Source: Paenibacillus sp. MMS18-CY102
Lineage (GTDB): Bacteria > Bacillota > Bacilli > Paenibacillales > Paenibacillaceae
Direction of reading: 5' to 3'
Assembly: GCF_009789195.1 (NCBI RefSeq)
Contig: NZ_WSTC01000016.1
Coordinates: 87,742-151,741, forward strand
Length of the DNA stretch: 64,000 nucleotides
Shown here: positions 42,279-51,067 of the stretch, piece after piece
How positions within the stretch are numbered: position 1 is the stretch's first letter
How the letters are laid out: each line of letters opens with the position of its first letter
Made by a program: the position numbers and the translations under genes
Notes under the pieces: model-generated
Seen by the model: only the letters and a program-made list of their open reading frames with translations
Told to the model about the DNA's origin: nothing
The model's database searches: none

Positions 42279-42308
42279 AATTGAATGATTTGAACGACGA
42301 ATTCAATT
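42279..42308. promoter_or_regulatory. Inverted repeat between SDR and LysR genes
   Basis: AATTGAAT (42279-42286) and ATTCAATT (42301-42308) are perfect inverted copies 14 bp apart, with further TTGAA/GAATTG half sites nearby. Position in the divergent promoter gap and symmetry fit a LysR-type activator site. Confidence 0.5.
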
Positions 42309-42340
42309 AAAGTGAATTGTTAATAGGGGCTGTCTATGCG

Positions 42341-43249
42341 ATGGATCTCAAAACATTAAAAACGTTTCAAACGATTGTGAAGTGCGGCAGCTTTATTCGT
42401 GCAGCGGATGAACTGAATTATGGGCAGTCTACAGTTACGATGCAAATGCAAAAGCTTGAATCTGACTTAGGGATTCAGCTGCTTGAACGGGGCAAAACGC
42501 TCCGGTTGACGGAAGCGGGAAGGCTGCTCTACGAGCAAAGCTTGCCAATCGTAAAAAATATGGAGCAGCTGCAAGCAAACCTGTCAGATATGCAGTTAGG
42601 TGAGGCGGGAACTGTTCGGATAGGGGTGACGGAGCCAACGGCAAGCTACCGTTTGCCTGCTATATTGAAGGGATTTCTATTCGATTACCCGAAAATTCAG
42701 GTGTCCATAGAGTTTGCTAACACGCCCGTGTTAAGCGAACGGCTGCTCAAGGGCGAGATTGATTTTGCCCTATGCTCGGCGCCGGATTTAGGGGCTGAAC
42801 TTTATTTTGAACCTTTATTCAAGGAAGAGTTCGTGGTGTTATTGCCGGATAATCACCCGCTTGCCGCACAGACGGCCATTGCGCCAGCAGATATTCAGGG
42901 CCATCGGCTGCTCATTACGTCTGCGATTTGCCCATACCGCCGAAAGCTTGAGATGGCGTTGCAGGAAGTGGGGAACTGTTCACTGGACACGATGGAGATT
43001 GGCAGCATGGCCGCGCTGAAATATTACGTCGAAAGCGGATTAGGCATCGCGCTCGTTCCCAAGGCTGTTCTGAACCCCGTGCCTGCAGGCACAACGGTAC
43101 GGGAGATCGGCGGCAGCGGGATCGATATGACGGTTGGGCTGCTTTGTAAATCAGCAGATTATCCATTAAAGCTAGCAAGCGCCAAGCTGTATCAGCGCGT
43201 TAAGCAGAAGCTTTTAGAACAGGAAGGGGTTCCCCATGATCTGGATTAG
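42341..43249 (+). CDS. LysR family transcriptional regulator
   Basis: 302 aa from ATG 42341. The N-terminal helix-turn-helix is MDLKTLKTFQTIVKCGSFIRAADELNYGQSTVTMQMQKLESDLGIQLLERG. The effector domain (residues about 92-295) has two Rossmann-like lobes (GTVRIGVTEPTASYRLPAILKGF, then GIALVPKAVL). It is related to the CysL/YwbI-type subgroup. It is divergent from an SDR gene that it probably activates. A small gene overlaps its 3' end. Confidence 0.92.
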   Translation: MDLKTLKTFQTIVKCGSFIRAADELNYGQSTVTMQMQKLESDLGIQLLERGKTLRLTEAGRLLYEQSLPIVKNMEQLQANLSDMQLGEAGTVRIGVTEPTASYRLPAILKGFLFDYPKIQVSIEFANTPVLSERLLKGEIDFALCSAPDLGAELYFEPLFKEEFVVLLPDNHPLAAQTAIAPADIQGHRLLITSAICPYRRKLEMALQEVGNCSLDTMEIGSMAALKYYVESGLGIALVPKAVLNPVPAGTTVREIGGSGIDMTVGLLCKSADYPLKLASAKLYQRVKQKLLEQEGVPHDLD

Positions 43250-43412
43250 TCCACCTTATGATGCGGACCAAGTATCCGTCATTTCTGTAACAGAGCGGAT
43301 CGAAAAACAAGCAAGATACGTTAGGCAGGGAGCCGGCGCAGAACATTACGCTATCATTCACTTTGTAATTGAGCCTGGTGGAGGGCATATCGGGTTTGCT
43401 AATGCCGGCTAA
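43236..43412 (+). CDS. Small protein of unknown function
   Basis: 58 codons from ATG 43236, six bases after GGAAGGGG, overlapping the LysR stop by 14 bp. It has a soluble, ordinary composition (opens MIWISPPYDADQV; ends GGGHIGFANAG) with a central basic helix. No family recognised. The strong ribosome site and coupling support it as real, but it could also be the N-terminal remnant of a longer gene, since the sequence after its stop is non-coding up to the methyltransferase. Confidence 0.5.
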   Translation: MIWISPPYDADQVSVISVTERIEKQARYVRQGAGAEHYAIIHFVIEPGGGHIGFANAG

Positions 43413-43488
43413 TGGATTTCAAAATTGCTGCTTATATGGGGCTGAGAGAAGTTTTTCAAAATCGATAAGGCAGAATGGAGCGGTGGCA

Positions 43489-44091
43489 ATGGGCAACACG
43501 GAAAAGTTTGAGATGATCGCTACTGTATATGACACGCCTGAGCGAATCGAAATTGCAAAGGTATCCTCGGATGCCATTCGTGAATATGTAGGGGACGCCA
43601 GCGGCAAGAATGCGATTGATTTTGGCTGCGGAACGGGCCTTGTCGGCATGAGCTTGTTGAACGAGTTTCATTCTGTGCTGTTTCTGGACACTTCTCCTAG
43701 CATGATTGATCAAATCGAGCGGAAAATTTCAGATTTAAACCTTCAGAATGCTGATACGTTATGCTTTGATTTTGAAAAGTCGGATTTAACGGAATTGCGG
43801 GCTGATTATATTTTTATGGCGCAGGTTTTACTGCATATCCCGGATGTTGAATTCGTTCTGGCGAGGTTATTCGATGTTCTCCATGAGGGCGGGCATCTGC
43901 TGATTGTAGATTTTGATAAGAATAAAAATGTTGTATCCGAGTTCGTGCATAACGGGTTCGATCAAGCGGAGCTTGCGGGCCTTATGGCTAAAGTCGGGTA
44001 CAAGGATGTACAATCCAAAACGTTTCATCATGGCAATAAAATATTTATGGGGCAAGATGCATCGATGTTCGTGCTTGATTCCCGAAAATAG
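43489..44091 (+). CDS. Class I SAM-dependent methyltransferase
   Basis: 200 aa from ATG 43489 after GGAGCGG; 40 upstream in-frame codons overlap the small gene and have no ribosome site. Motif I is DFGCGTGLVG, the motif II acid is in FLDTSPSMI, and motif IV lies around ADYIFMAQVLLHIPD. The HEGGHLLIVDFDKN segment is usual for UbiE-like small-molecule methyltransferases. Substrate unknown. Confidence 0.88.
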   Translation: MGNTEKFEMIATVYDTPERIEIAKVSSDAIREYVGDASGKNAIDFGCGTGLVGMSLLNEFHSVLFLDTSPSMIDQIERKISDLNLQNADTLCFDFEKSDLTELRADYIFMAQVLLHIPDVEFVLARLFDVLHEGGHLLIVDFDKNKNVVSEFVHNGFDQAELAGLMAKVGYKDVQSKTFHHGNKIFMGQDASMFVLDSRK

Positions 44092-44244
44092 GGGGTTATG
44101 GGGTGAGTTGATGGGCGACATCTTCAGATGGAAGACGGAGGCGGCCATTGGGCACCTATGTAAGCTCAAGCCAGCATGAAATGAACGTTTATATTAATCC
44201 GATTTTTGCTATAATATTTGGTAGAAATAGAATAGGGAAGAGGG

Positions 44245-44715
44245 ATGGCATTGTCGTATATCGTTGATTTCAAAAATGTGTCTACAGTTGGCCTTGAGTC
44301 TTCGCCTGTAGTTGAAACGCTTGCCGGGCTGCGTGCGAATGAAGCGCGTTACTTTATGAGCAAGTACAAGCATGAATTTACGGTTGTGCCTGCTAGCGAA
44401 AGCCAGGATAACCTTGATTATGTGAACCGCATTCTGAAGGAAGAACGCAATATCGAGTTTGCGGCCAAGCCTTTGGAAACGTCGCGTTTCCAAGTGGAAA
44501 ACATTCAATTTACCTACGTTTTCTATGAAGATGGCCTCTCGGTTAACGTCATGTATACGGTGGATGACCCTAAGAAACGGGCTGTAGGCTTCAAGCTTTC
44601 CGAGGGGATGGAAGTGCCTAAGGAGCTGGAAGAGAAGTTTAAGTTTGCTAGGCAGAAATCGAAGCTAGCCGGAACGATTCGGGGCTCGTTCTTTGTCATT
44701 AAAGGGCAGTATTAA
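44245..44715 (+). CDS. Conserved hypothetical protein
   Basis: 156 aa, ATG 44245 (an alternative TTG is at 44251, better spaced from GAAGAGGG). A soluble alpha/beta protein rich in charged residues with no recognised catalytic motif; the C-terminal ~50 residues are strongly basic (KFKFARQKSKLAG). A terminator follows directly. No function proposed. Confidence 0.7.
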   Translation: MALSYIVDFKNVSTVGLESSPVVETLAGLRANEARYFMSKYKHEFTVVPASESQDNLDYVNRILKEERNIEFAAKPLETSRFQVENIQFTYVFYEDGLSVNVMYTVDDPKKRAVGFKLSEGMEVPKELEEKFKFARQKSKLAGTIRGSFFVIKGQY

Positions 44716-44733
44716 TCCGTTTGATAAGGTGAG

Positions 44734-44768
44734 GCCTTCATTCCGCTATCGGGATGGAGGCTTTATTT
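44734..44768 (+). terminator. Rho-independent terminator
   Basis: GCCTTCATTCC-GCTATC-GGGATGGAGGC followed by TTTATTTG. Confidence 0.85.
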
Positions 44769-44898
44769 GTTCGTTAGCTTCATGCCTGTTATTGGCAATC
44801 ATTAGAGCGGATCACTTAGCTCACACTAGGAATATACCGACAATTTGAACAACGTTAGGTTGGCTGTCGAATTGCATTCTAGAGAGGTGTCCGTTCTG

Positions 44899-45648
44899 GT
44901 GAATCGAAAACATGTGGCCGTGCTTCTGTGTACATTTCTTCTGCTCTTCCATGTAACAGGCTGCAGCAAGCATGAGCCTCATCTAAGCCAATCCCGATTA
45001 GACAAAGCCAAGCCGATTCGCTTATATGGGAACGAAGCTTCGGCACAGACGATGTTTCCATCCAAGTATCCGTCATCGATCGGGGTCATTGTGAACAAAA
45101 GCATCTATTTGCCGCAAACCTACAAGCCGCAAGATTTAGTGTATCCGGACGTGCCTTTTCTGTTCCAAGAGAAAATTGAAAAGCGGCAATTGCGATCGGA
45201 AGCGGCGATGGCATTGAAGAAAATGTTTGTGGCTGCAAAGAAAGACGGCGTGTATTTGAGCGGGGTATCGGGGTACCGTTCGTATGATACGCAAAAATGG
45301 CTGTTCGAGCGCTATATGAAAAGGGACGGCTACTTGGAAGCGATGAAATACAGCGCGTTGCCTGGCACGAGCGAGCATCAGACGGGACTCGCGATTGACG
45401 TTAGCGGTGCGGATGGAAAATGTGCTGTATCCTCATGCTTTGCGAATACGAAAGAGGCGCAATGGCTTAGCCAGCATAGTGCTGAATACGGATATATCAT
45501 TCGGTATGCAAGTGGCAAGGAGCATATTACAGGCTACAAATATGAGCCATGGCATATTCGGTATATTGGGCCGAGCAAGCTCGCGCTCGACATGCACAAA
45601 CGTGGCGTTTGCTTAGAGGAGTATTACAATGTGTACTCGGCCAAATAA
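44899..45648 (+). CDS. D-alanyl-D-alanine carboxypeptidase, VanY family lipoprotein
   Basis: 249 aa from GTG 44899 after GAGAGGTG. Lipoprotein signal with lipobox VTGC (Cys22). The VanY/M15 zinc site is complete: SEHQTGLAIDV (His160, Asp167) and EPWH (Glu216, His219), with the substrate-binding SGYRSYDTQ. It trims the terminal D-Ala from cell-wall peptides outside the membrane. No vanR/vanS genes accompany it, so a housekeeping role is more likely than glycopeptide resistance. Confidence 0.92.
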   Translation: MNRKHVAVLLCTFLLLFHVTGCSKHEPHLSQSRLDKAKPIRLYGNEASAQTMFPSKYPSSIGVIVNKSIYLPQTYKPQDLVYPDVPFLFQEKIEKRQLRSEAAMALKKMFVAAKKDGVYLSGVSGYRSYDTQKWLFERYMKRDGYLEAMKYSALPGTSEHQTGLAIDVSGADGKCAVSSCFANTKEAQWLSQHSAEYGYIIRYASGKEHITGYKYEPWHIRYIGPSKLALDMHKRGVCLEEYYNVYSAK

Positions 45649-45654
45649 ATAACG

Positions 45655-46407
45655 TTACTCCATAACAAGCCCGCCGTTAACGGGCGTGTAGGTTCCGGTA
45701 AGAAACTGCGCGCCACCTCCGGCGAGAAAAGCGATGACGCCGGCCACATCCTCTGGCTCAGCGATCCGGCCAAGCGGCGTAAAGCTGCCAATCATCCGGC
45801 TTTCGTCTTCGGAAACCTTGAACGGCCCATCGGCCCTGACGAAGCCGGGGGCTACAACATTGGCTGTGATCCCGTAGGGACCGAATTCTTGCGCAATATA
45901 CCGCGCGAACGTGTCGAGCCCGCCTTTGGCCGTGCCGAATGCAATGGATTGCGGGGTCGGTTCTTTGCCTTCAGTGCTGGACAGATAGATGATTCGGCCG
46001 AATTGCTGTGCCATCATCGTCGGAAGGACAGCTTTCGTCGGCACGAACGCAGCCTTTAACTCATCGGCCAGTTGCCGCTGGAATGGCTCCCAAGAGAGCT
46101 CGGCAAAGGAAGTGGCCTTTGCGCCATTGCTTGCATTGCATACGAGCACATCGATTCGTCCGAATGCTGAAATCACGGCTTCGGCGAGCTGTTCCATTTG
46201 CTCCTTGTTGCGCACATCCGCCGTCGTCGCCATAGCTTCTCCGCCGTCGGCCACAATCTCGGATATGATAGCTTCAGCAGCTGACGCTTTTTCAAAGCCG
46301 TTAACGACAACCTTCGCTCCTTGTTTCGCCAACTGAATGCATGTCGCTCGCCCGATTCCCTGGCCGCCATCGGTAACTATTGCTACTTTTCCGCTTAAGG
46401 ACATCAT
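45655..46407 (-). CDS. SDR family protein with altered catalytic residues
   Basis: 250 aa, ATG 46407 after GGAGGGGG. Overall a classical SDR, but key positions differ: the cofactor loop reads TDGGQGIG (Asp13 in place of the first Gly), the NNAG motif is CNAS, and the catalytic Tyr is Phe157 in FGTAK (Lys161 kept). The C-terminus GTYTPVNGGLV is normal. The enzyme may have lost reductase activity or use a different mechanism. It stands between VanY (convergent) and a WYL regulator. Confidence 0.85.
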   Translation of the reverse strand: MMSLSGKVAIVTDGGQGIGRATCIQLAKQGAKVVVNGFEKASAAEAIISEIVADGGEAMATTADVRNKEQMEQLAEAVISAFGRIDVLVCNASNGAKATSFAELSWEPFQRQLADELKAAFVPTKAVLPTMMAQQFGRIIYLSSTEGKEPTPQSIAFGTAKGGLDTFARYIAQEFGPYGITANVVAPGFVRADGPFKVSEDESRMIGSFTPLGRIAEPEDVAGVIAFLAGGGAQFLTGTYTPVNGGLVME

Positions 46408-46435
46408 GAGTTAATCCCCCTCCCTGAAACGGGTT

Positions 46436-47398
46436 TTATTCCTTATCCAATGGATCATACTGTCTGGCAATTGCCAGCGCTGCTTGCCTTACTTCCGCGG
46501 CGATATATGCAGGTTCAAGCACAATAACATCAGCCATATAATGAAGCACATTGCGAATGAGCCAATGTTCGCTTAAGAAGGATGTCCGCACAATAAGCTG
46601 CCCATCGGGCAGCCGTTCAATTTCTTTCTCATCAAAACGGTCCATCACGGATACGGCTACGGACGCTTTAAATTGAAGGGTAACGGGAAAACCTTCAACG
46701 GCTCCACTGGTCTCTGGTGCCGTCCACCTGTCATTCAGCTCGGCAAGCGAATCCGGCCGACGAGTAAAGGTTTCGTTCAGTAAGGCCAATTCCCGGATGC
46801 GCGTCAGCTTGAAGATGCGATAATCGTTGCGCAACCGGCAATAGCCGTGAAGGTACCATGCGTAATTTTTGAGCACGAGCGTCATCGGCTCTACCTCGCG
46901 TGCTTGTTCATCGCCCGTTCTGCTCGTGTAGTTGAATCGGATAAGCATTCGGCCGTCTACAGCTTGGCGAAGCAAATTATACCGGCTTTGGTCCTCTTCG
47001 CTGTTCTTCCAGGGGGTAAAATCGATCTGAATACGGTCGCCTTCCCCTGTCCGGCCCTGTTCGGCTTGCGCGACCATCGCACCAACTTTGCTGAGGAGAA
47101 GATCCATATTCGAACGGGCATAAGCTTTGGTAGAGTCCAGGCCGCGAAGCGCAGTGGAGAGGGTGGACAGCTCATCGAAGGATAGCAGTTGCCGATCCAG
47201 CCGGAAGCTGTCCATAATCTCATAACCGCCTTCCATGCCGGTATAGGAGACGATGGGAATGCCGGCTTGGCCGAGCGAATCGAGATCGCGATAAATGGTG
47301 CGCAGGGATACTTCAAGCTGGCTTGCCAACTCCTGCGCTTGCACCCGCTTTCGATTGAGCAGCAAAATCGTAATGGCCATTAACCGTTCAAGCTTCAT
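46436..47398 (-). CDS. WYL-domain transcriptional regulator (YafY/DeoR-type)
   Basis: 320 aa from ATG 47398, eight bases after GGAGAG. The N-terminal HTH is KLERLMAITILLLNRKRVQAQELASQLEVSLRTIYRDLDSLGQAGIPI, then the WYL domain (about residues 140-220; WYLHGYCRLRNDYRIFKLTRI) and a C-terminal WCX-like part. WYL domains sense small ligands or nucleic acids. It is directly upstream of the altered SDR gene (28 bp) and probably regulates that gene and the MFS exporter behind it. Confidence 0.9.
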   Translation of the reverse strand: MKLERLMAITILLLNRKRVQAQELASQLEVSLRTIYRDLDSLGQAGIPIVSYTGMEGGYEIMDSFRLDRQLLSFDELSTLSTALRGLDSTKAYARSNMDLLLSKVGAMVAQAEQGRTGEGDRIQIDFTPWKNSEEDQSRYNLLRQAVDGRMLIRFNYTSRTGDEQAREVEPMTLVLKNYAWYLHGYCRLRNDYRIFKLTRIRELALLNETFTRRPDSLAELNDRWTAPETSGAVEGFPVTLQFKASVAVSVMDRFDEKEIERLPDGQLIVRTSFLSEHWLIRNVLHYMADVIVLEPAYIAAEVRQAALAIARQYDPLDKE

Positions 47399-47460
47399 TG
47401 TCATCTCTCCTAAGTCAGCATGTTGCAGCCCGTACGCCTGCCTGCCTGCCGATTAATCTA

Positions 47461-48987
47461 TTAATGTGCGGCTACGAATTCTTCACCTTCGCCTTCGGCA
47501 ACCGGCTCCATTTTATCCTTCGTCATCAGGAATGCCGCAACAAGCGCCAATACAGCAGGAATGATGCTCCAGGCAAAGGTTGTTCCAATAGAGCTCGATA
47601 GCCCGGCAGTAATGGAATCAAGGAGCTGCGGGTCGACCGATTGGCGGAACGCCGGATTCAGCAGTGCATGCGGATCGCTTAAGTTCAGGCCCTCCGGGAT
47701 CGCAGAGCCGCCCGTGCCAAGTGATTCGGTAAGCTTCGAGAGCAGGCTATGGCTTTGCACAATGCCGAAAATCGTAATGCCGAGCGCCATGCCAAGCGAG
47801 CGATTGAAATTTAACGTCGAGCTTGCCGCCCCGCGTTGCGCCGCAGGGAACGAGTGAAGCACAGACGAGCCTAATACCGAGAACGAAGCGCCAATGCCAA
47901 GGCCGATCAGAATCATAATCCCTGTGATGGCCAGCCGCGGTGTATCTACTGTAATTTGCGATAAAAGGGCAAGGCCGATCAGCAGCATCGCTAGCGTTCC
48001 TATCATAATAGTCCGGTATTGCAGTTTCGTCATTAGAAACCCGCCAATCGTCGCGGTAACGACTGAGCCCATCATCATCGGCAGCAGGGTCAATCCTGAA
48101 TTCGAGGCGGAACCGCCGAGCACGCCTTGTACGTAGATCGGAATAAAAATCGCCGCGGTCATATAAGCTGCGCCGCTGAGCATGGCCACTAGATTGCTCG
48201 TCGTGTACAGCCTGCTGCGGAACAAGCCGAACGAGATGATCGGCTCTGCCGCTTTGCGCTCAACCACGGCAAGCAAGGAAGCGAGAACTACGAAGCCTGC
48301 GAACAACCCGATAATTTGCGGAGAATCCCAGGCGTAAGTTTTGCCGCCCAGTTCAAGCCCGAAAATAAAGCAGACAATAGCTCCTACAAGCAGAATAGCG
48401 CCAGCCCAATCGATTTTTTGTTTCGAATGCGCTGCGGACTCCTTGTAGAACACAGCAATTATTAGCAAGGCAATGAAGCCGAGCGGCAGATTGATGTAGA
48501 AGATCCATGACCAGTTAAGGTGATCGGTAATATATCCGCCGAGCAATGGGCCAACGACGCTCGACAACCCGAACACGGCTCCGAATGCCCCCATCATTTT
48601 GCCACGGTCCTTAGGCGGTACCACATCGAACAAAATCGTGAATGCAATAGATACCATCGCACCGGCTCCGACTCCTTGCACAGCCCGATAGATACTTAGC
48701 TCCGCAATGGAACCCGCCATGCCACATAATGCAGAGCCAGCCATAAACACGATGATTCCGAAGATGAAGAAGCGCTTGCGGCCATACATATCAGACAGTT
48801 TGCCGAAGATCGGCATGCAGGCCATCTCTGCGACCATATAGGCTGTAGTGACCCACACGAACTTGTCGAGCCCTCCCATATCTCCGACGATTGTGCCGAT
48901 TGCCGTTGAAACAATCGTGTTGTCCATGGACGCCATCAGAATGGCCAGCAGCAGCCCTCCAACGATTGCCCCCAGTTTGTTTTTCAT
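47461..48987 (-). CDS. MFS drug transporter, DHA2/EmrB-QacA family
   Basis: 508 aa from ATG 48987 after AAGGAATGGG. Fourteen predicted transmembrane helices, motif A GKLSDMYGRKRFF, motif B region SIYRAVQGVGAGA and antiporter motif C GAVFGLSSVVGPLLGGYITD. The first helix contains the SMDNTIVSTAIGTIVGDMG start of DHA2 pumps. It probably exports drugs by proton antiport. It lies 62 bp upstream of the WYL regulator on the same strand. Confidence 0.93.
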   Translation of the reverse strand: MKNKLGAIVGGLLLAILMASMDNTIVSTAIGTIVGDMGGLDKFVWVTTAYMVAEMACMPIFGKLSDMYGRKRFFIFGIIVFMAGSALCGMAGSIAELSIYRAVQGVGAGAMVSIAFTILFDVVPPKDRGKMMGAFGAVFGLSSVVGPLLGGYITDHLNWSWIFYINLPLGFIALLIIAVFYKESAAHSKQKIDWAGAILLVGAIVCFIFGLELGGKTYAWDSPQIIGLFAGFVVLASLLAVVERKAAEPIISFGLFRSRLYTTSNLVAMLSGAAYMTAAIFIPIYVQGVLGGSASNSGLTLLPMMMGSVVTATIGGFLMTKLQYRTIMIGTLAMLLIGLALLSQITVDTPRLAITGIMILIGLGIGASFSVLGSSVLHSFPAAQRGAASSTLNFNRSLGMALGITIFGIVQSHSLLSKLTESLGTGGSAIPEGLNLSDPHALLNPAFRQSVDPQLLDSITAGLSSSIGTTFAWSIIPAVLALVAAFLMTKDKMEPVAEGEGEEFVAAH

Positions 48988-49155
48988 ACGATCCCATTCC
49001 TTCCTGTACCTGAATTGATTGCTGAACAATCATCTGGGACCATCATAAGCTACCCTTGTTGACAACAGTGTGTCAGGGAAGAAAAGCTCCTTATCATTTC
49101 TTTGTATTTTCATTCTTCTGGTATAATGCGATTACGATTTGGAAGGAGTGGCAGA

Positions 49156-50357
49156 ATGGCGCGCGTCTTATTCATAAATGCCGGATCAGAGGGGCATATC
49201 AATCCGACCGTTGGCGTGGTGCAAGAGCTTGTTTCGCGCGGCGAAGAGGTCGTTTACTTTTGCATAGAAGCTTATCGGGAGCGAATGGAGAAAGCTGGCG
49301 CTTCGGTACGGACAATAGATGGCCAGAAATTGATTAAGGCCTTTATTTCTGGCGGGCGGGATTATTTGCTCGAAAGGGTTAACGGGCTGCTGCTTACGGC
49401 GGATATCGTTATACCGAGCGTGCTTGAACAGATAAAGGAGAGCATTTTGATTACATGATCCACGATTCGATGTTCGGCTGCGGGCGGATGCTAGCGCAAA
49501 TCCTTAAGCTGCCAGCGATCAATTCTTGTACTTCTTTTGCGCAGGCGAATGAAACGTTCGAACAAATGTTGGCGCATTATTATAACACAGCCCCTGCAGA
49601 AATCGTTGAACGAGTAGGCGCTAAATATCAAAGCCTGACGGCGGCGGCAAAGCAACAATATGGGGTGGAGATCGAGTCTCCTTATGAAGTGTTCTGTAAT
49701 CCAGCACCGCTGACGATTGTGTACACAACGAGGGAGTTTCAACCGGAGGGGGACGCGTTCGGGTCATCGTATAAATTCGTCGGTCCATCTATTGCTGTAA
49801 GATCGGTTCAAGAAAGCTTCGACATTGCAGCAGTTGAGGGGAAGAGCCCCATTTACATATCGTTAGGCACCGTGTTTAACTGGTCTATAGATTTCTATAA
49901 GCTGTGTTTCGAGGCATTCGGGCATACAGAGCATACTGTTGTTATGGCTATTGGCAACAAGGTCCAAGTATCTGATCTAGGCGAGGTGCCCCAGAACTTC
50001 ATTGTAAAAAATTACGTGCCACAAACCGATGTCCTGCAGCACGCCAAATTGTTCATTACTCATGGCGGCATGAACAGCACGCATGAAGGGCTTTATTACG
50101 GGGTTCCGCTCATCATCATTCCGCAAGGCGCGGACCAGCCGGCCATCGCCGGGCAAGTCGCCAATATCGGAGCGGGCATCGCACTGCAGATGAACGGCTT
50201 AACTGCCAGCCAACTGCGTGAAGCCGCAGAGCAGGCGTTAAACTCCGCGGATTGCGGGAAAGCTGCCGCACAGATGAGGGCATCCTTTAGAAGCTCAGGC
50301 GGGTATCGTCAAGCGGCCGATGAGATTATGGCATTTGTAAGCAATCCAACCTCATGA
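49156..50357 (+). pseudogene. MGT/YjiC-type macrolide glycosyltransferase, frameshifted
   Basis: Starts at ATG 49156 after GGAAGGAG with MARVLFINAGSEGHINPTVGVVQEL, an MGT-family N-terminus, and runs in frame to KESILIT, stop at 49458. The second frame from about 49447 restores FDYMIHDSMFGCGRMLA and runs through SYKFVGPS, SLGTVFN, HAKLFITHGGMNSTHEGLYYGVPLI and QGADQPAIA to 50357, the full UDP-sugar-binding half. The break is at the tandem GAGAG (49437-49441); removing one AG repairs the frame. Without a frameshift the product is split into two pieces. Confidence 0.85.
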
Positions 50358-50372
50358 AAGGAGATAGCACAT

Positions 50373-50521
50373 ATGAATCTTGAAGAAGTAAAACGAATTA
50401 GCGAGGTATCCAAACCGCGGGCGTACAGTATTATGAAGTGAATATGATCGAGCGCACGATTGGCTATACAAGCGGCAAGCCCGGGGAATCGTATGTAGAG
50501 GCTGTTCCGGCTTTTGAATAA
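50373..50521 (+). pseudogene. Small gene with one-base frameshift
   Basis: ATG 50373 after a good AAAGGAGA opens MNLEEVKRISEVSKPR and then runs out of frame to a stop. In the neighbouring frame GVQYYEVNMIERTIGYTSG and ESYVEAVPAFE continue to a stop at 50521. Restoring one G in CCGCGGGCG gives a single 49-codon protein. It lies 15 bp after the broken glycosyltransferase and was probably in its operon. Family not recognised. Confidence 0.6.
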
Positions 50522-50542
50522 CGGGCTGTTTTCAGCAAAATA

Positions 50543-50586
50543 AAAACTGGCTGCGAAGGGAAAGCACCTTCACGGCCAGTTTTTTG
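50543..50586. terminator. Bidirectional terminator
   Basis: AAAACTGGCTGCGAAGG / CCTTCACGGCCAGTTTT with one mismatch in the stem, followed by TTTT on the plus strand and preceded by AAAA for the minus strand. It lies between the remnant and a convergent lipoprotein gene. Confidence 0.85.
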
Positions 50587-50587
50587 T

Positions 50588-51049
50588 TTACGGCAGCTTA
50601 ACTTCCGTTGCCATGGTCTTGTAGTCGCTATGCCACCAGGACCAATTGCCATTCTGCCCAAGCGAAGCATAATATTCGAAGTTCGCTTCGCCATCCCCGT
50701 CCGTATCCATTGGGAGGGCGACATCGGGCGGAATGCGGTCTTTCTTGCTATACGACTTGTAGTAAGATTCCAACACTTCGTTTTTGAAAGCCTCCGTATG
50801 GATATAGCGGTCCGTCCGCTTGATGATGTCCTGCTGCACCGCGGTGTCCGGCGTTGTGTCGAACGCATAGCGGAACAGGATCCGTGTCGGTTTAGAGGTC
50901 GTTTTCAAGGACAAGATGCCAGGAACAGCCTTGCTAATTTCTTCACGATAAGTGTCCAACGAAGGTTCGTCTAGCTTGGTGTACGAAGTGCAGCCGCTAA
51001 GGAGCGCAACAGCTCCGGCAAGCAGCATCGCCATTCCGATTTTTGTCAT
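50588..51049 (-). CDS. Lipoprotein of unknown function
   Basis: 153 aa. Signal peptide ending in lipobox LSGC (Cys20). The mature part contains a DTDGDGEANFEYYASLGQNG segment resembling a calcium-binding loop and an aromatic-rich stretch (GNWSWWHSDYK). It was probably encoded together with the degraded gene just upstream (51068-51890), whose protein shares the same secreted style. Confidence 0.75.
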   Translation of the reverse strand: MTKIGMAMLLAGAVALLSGCTSYTKLDEPSLDTYREEISKAVPGILSLKTTSKPTRILFRYAFDTTPDTAVQQDIIKRTDRYIHTEAFKNEVLESYYKSYSKKDRIPPDVALPMDTDGDGEANFEYYASLGQNGNWSWWHSDYKTMATEVKLP

Positions 51050-51067
51050 AGCAGTGGTCTCCGCTCG

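Noticed and set aside
44111..44179. 22-codon frame behind GGGGTGAG
   Set aside because: Too short to judge; no coupling or conservation evidence.
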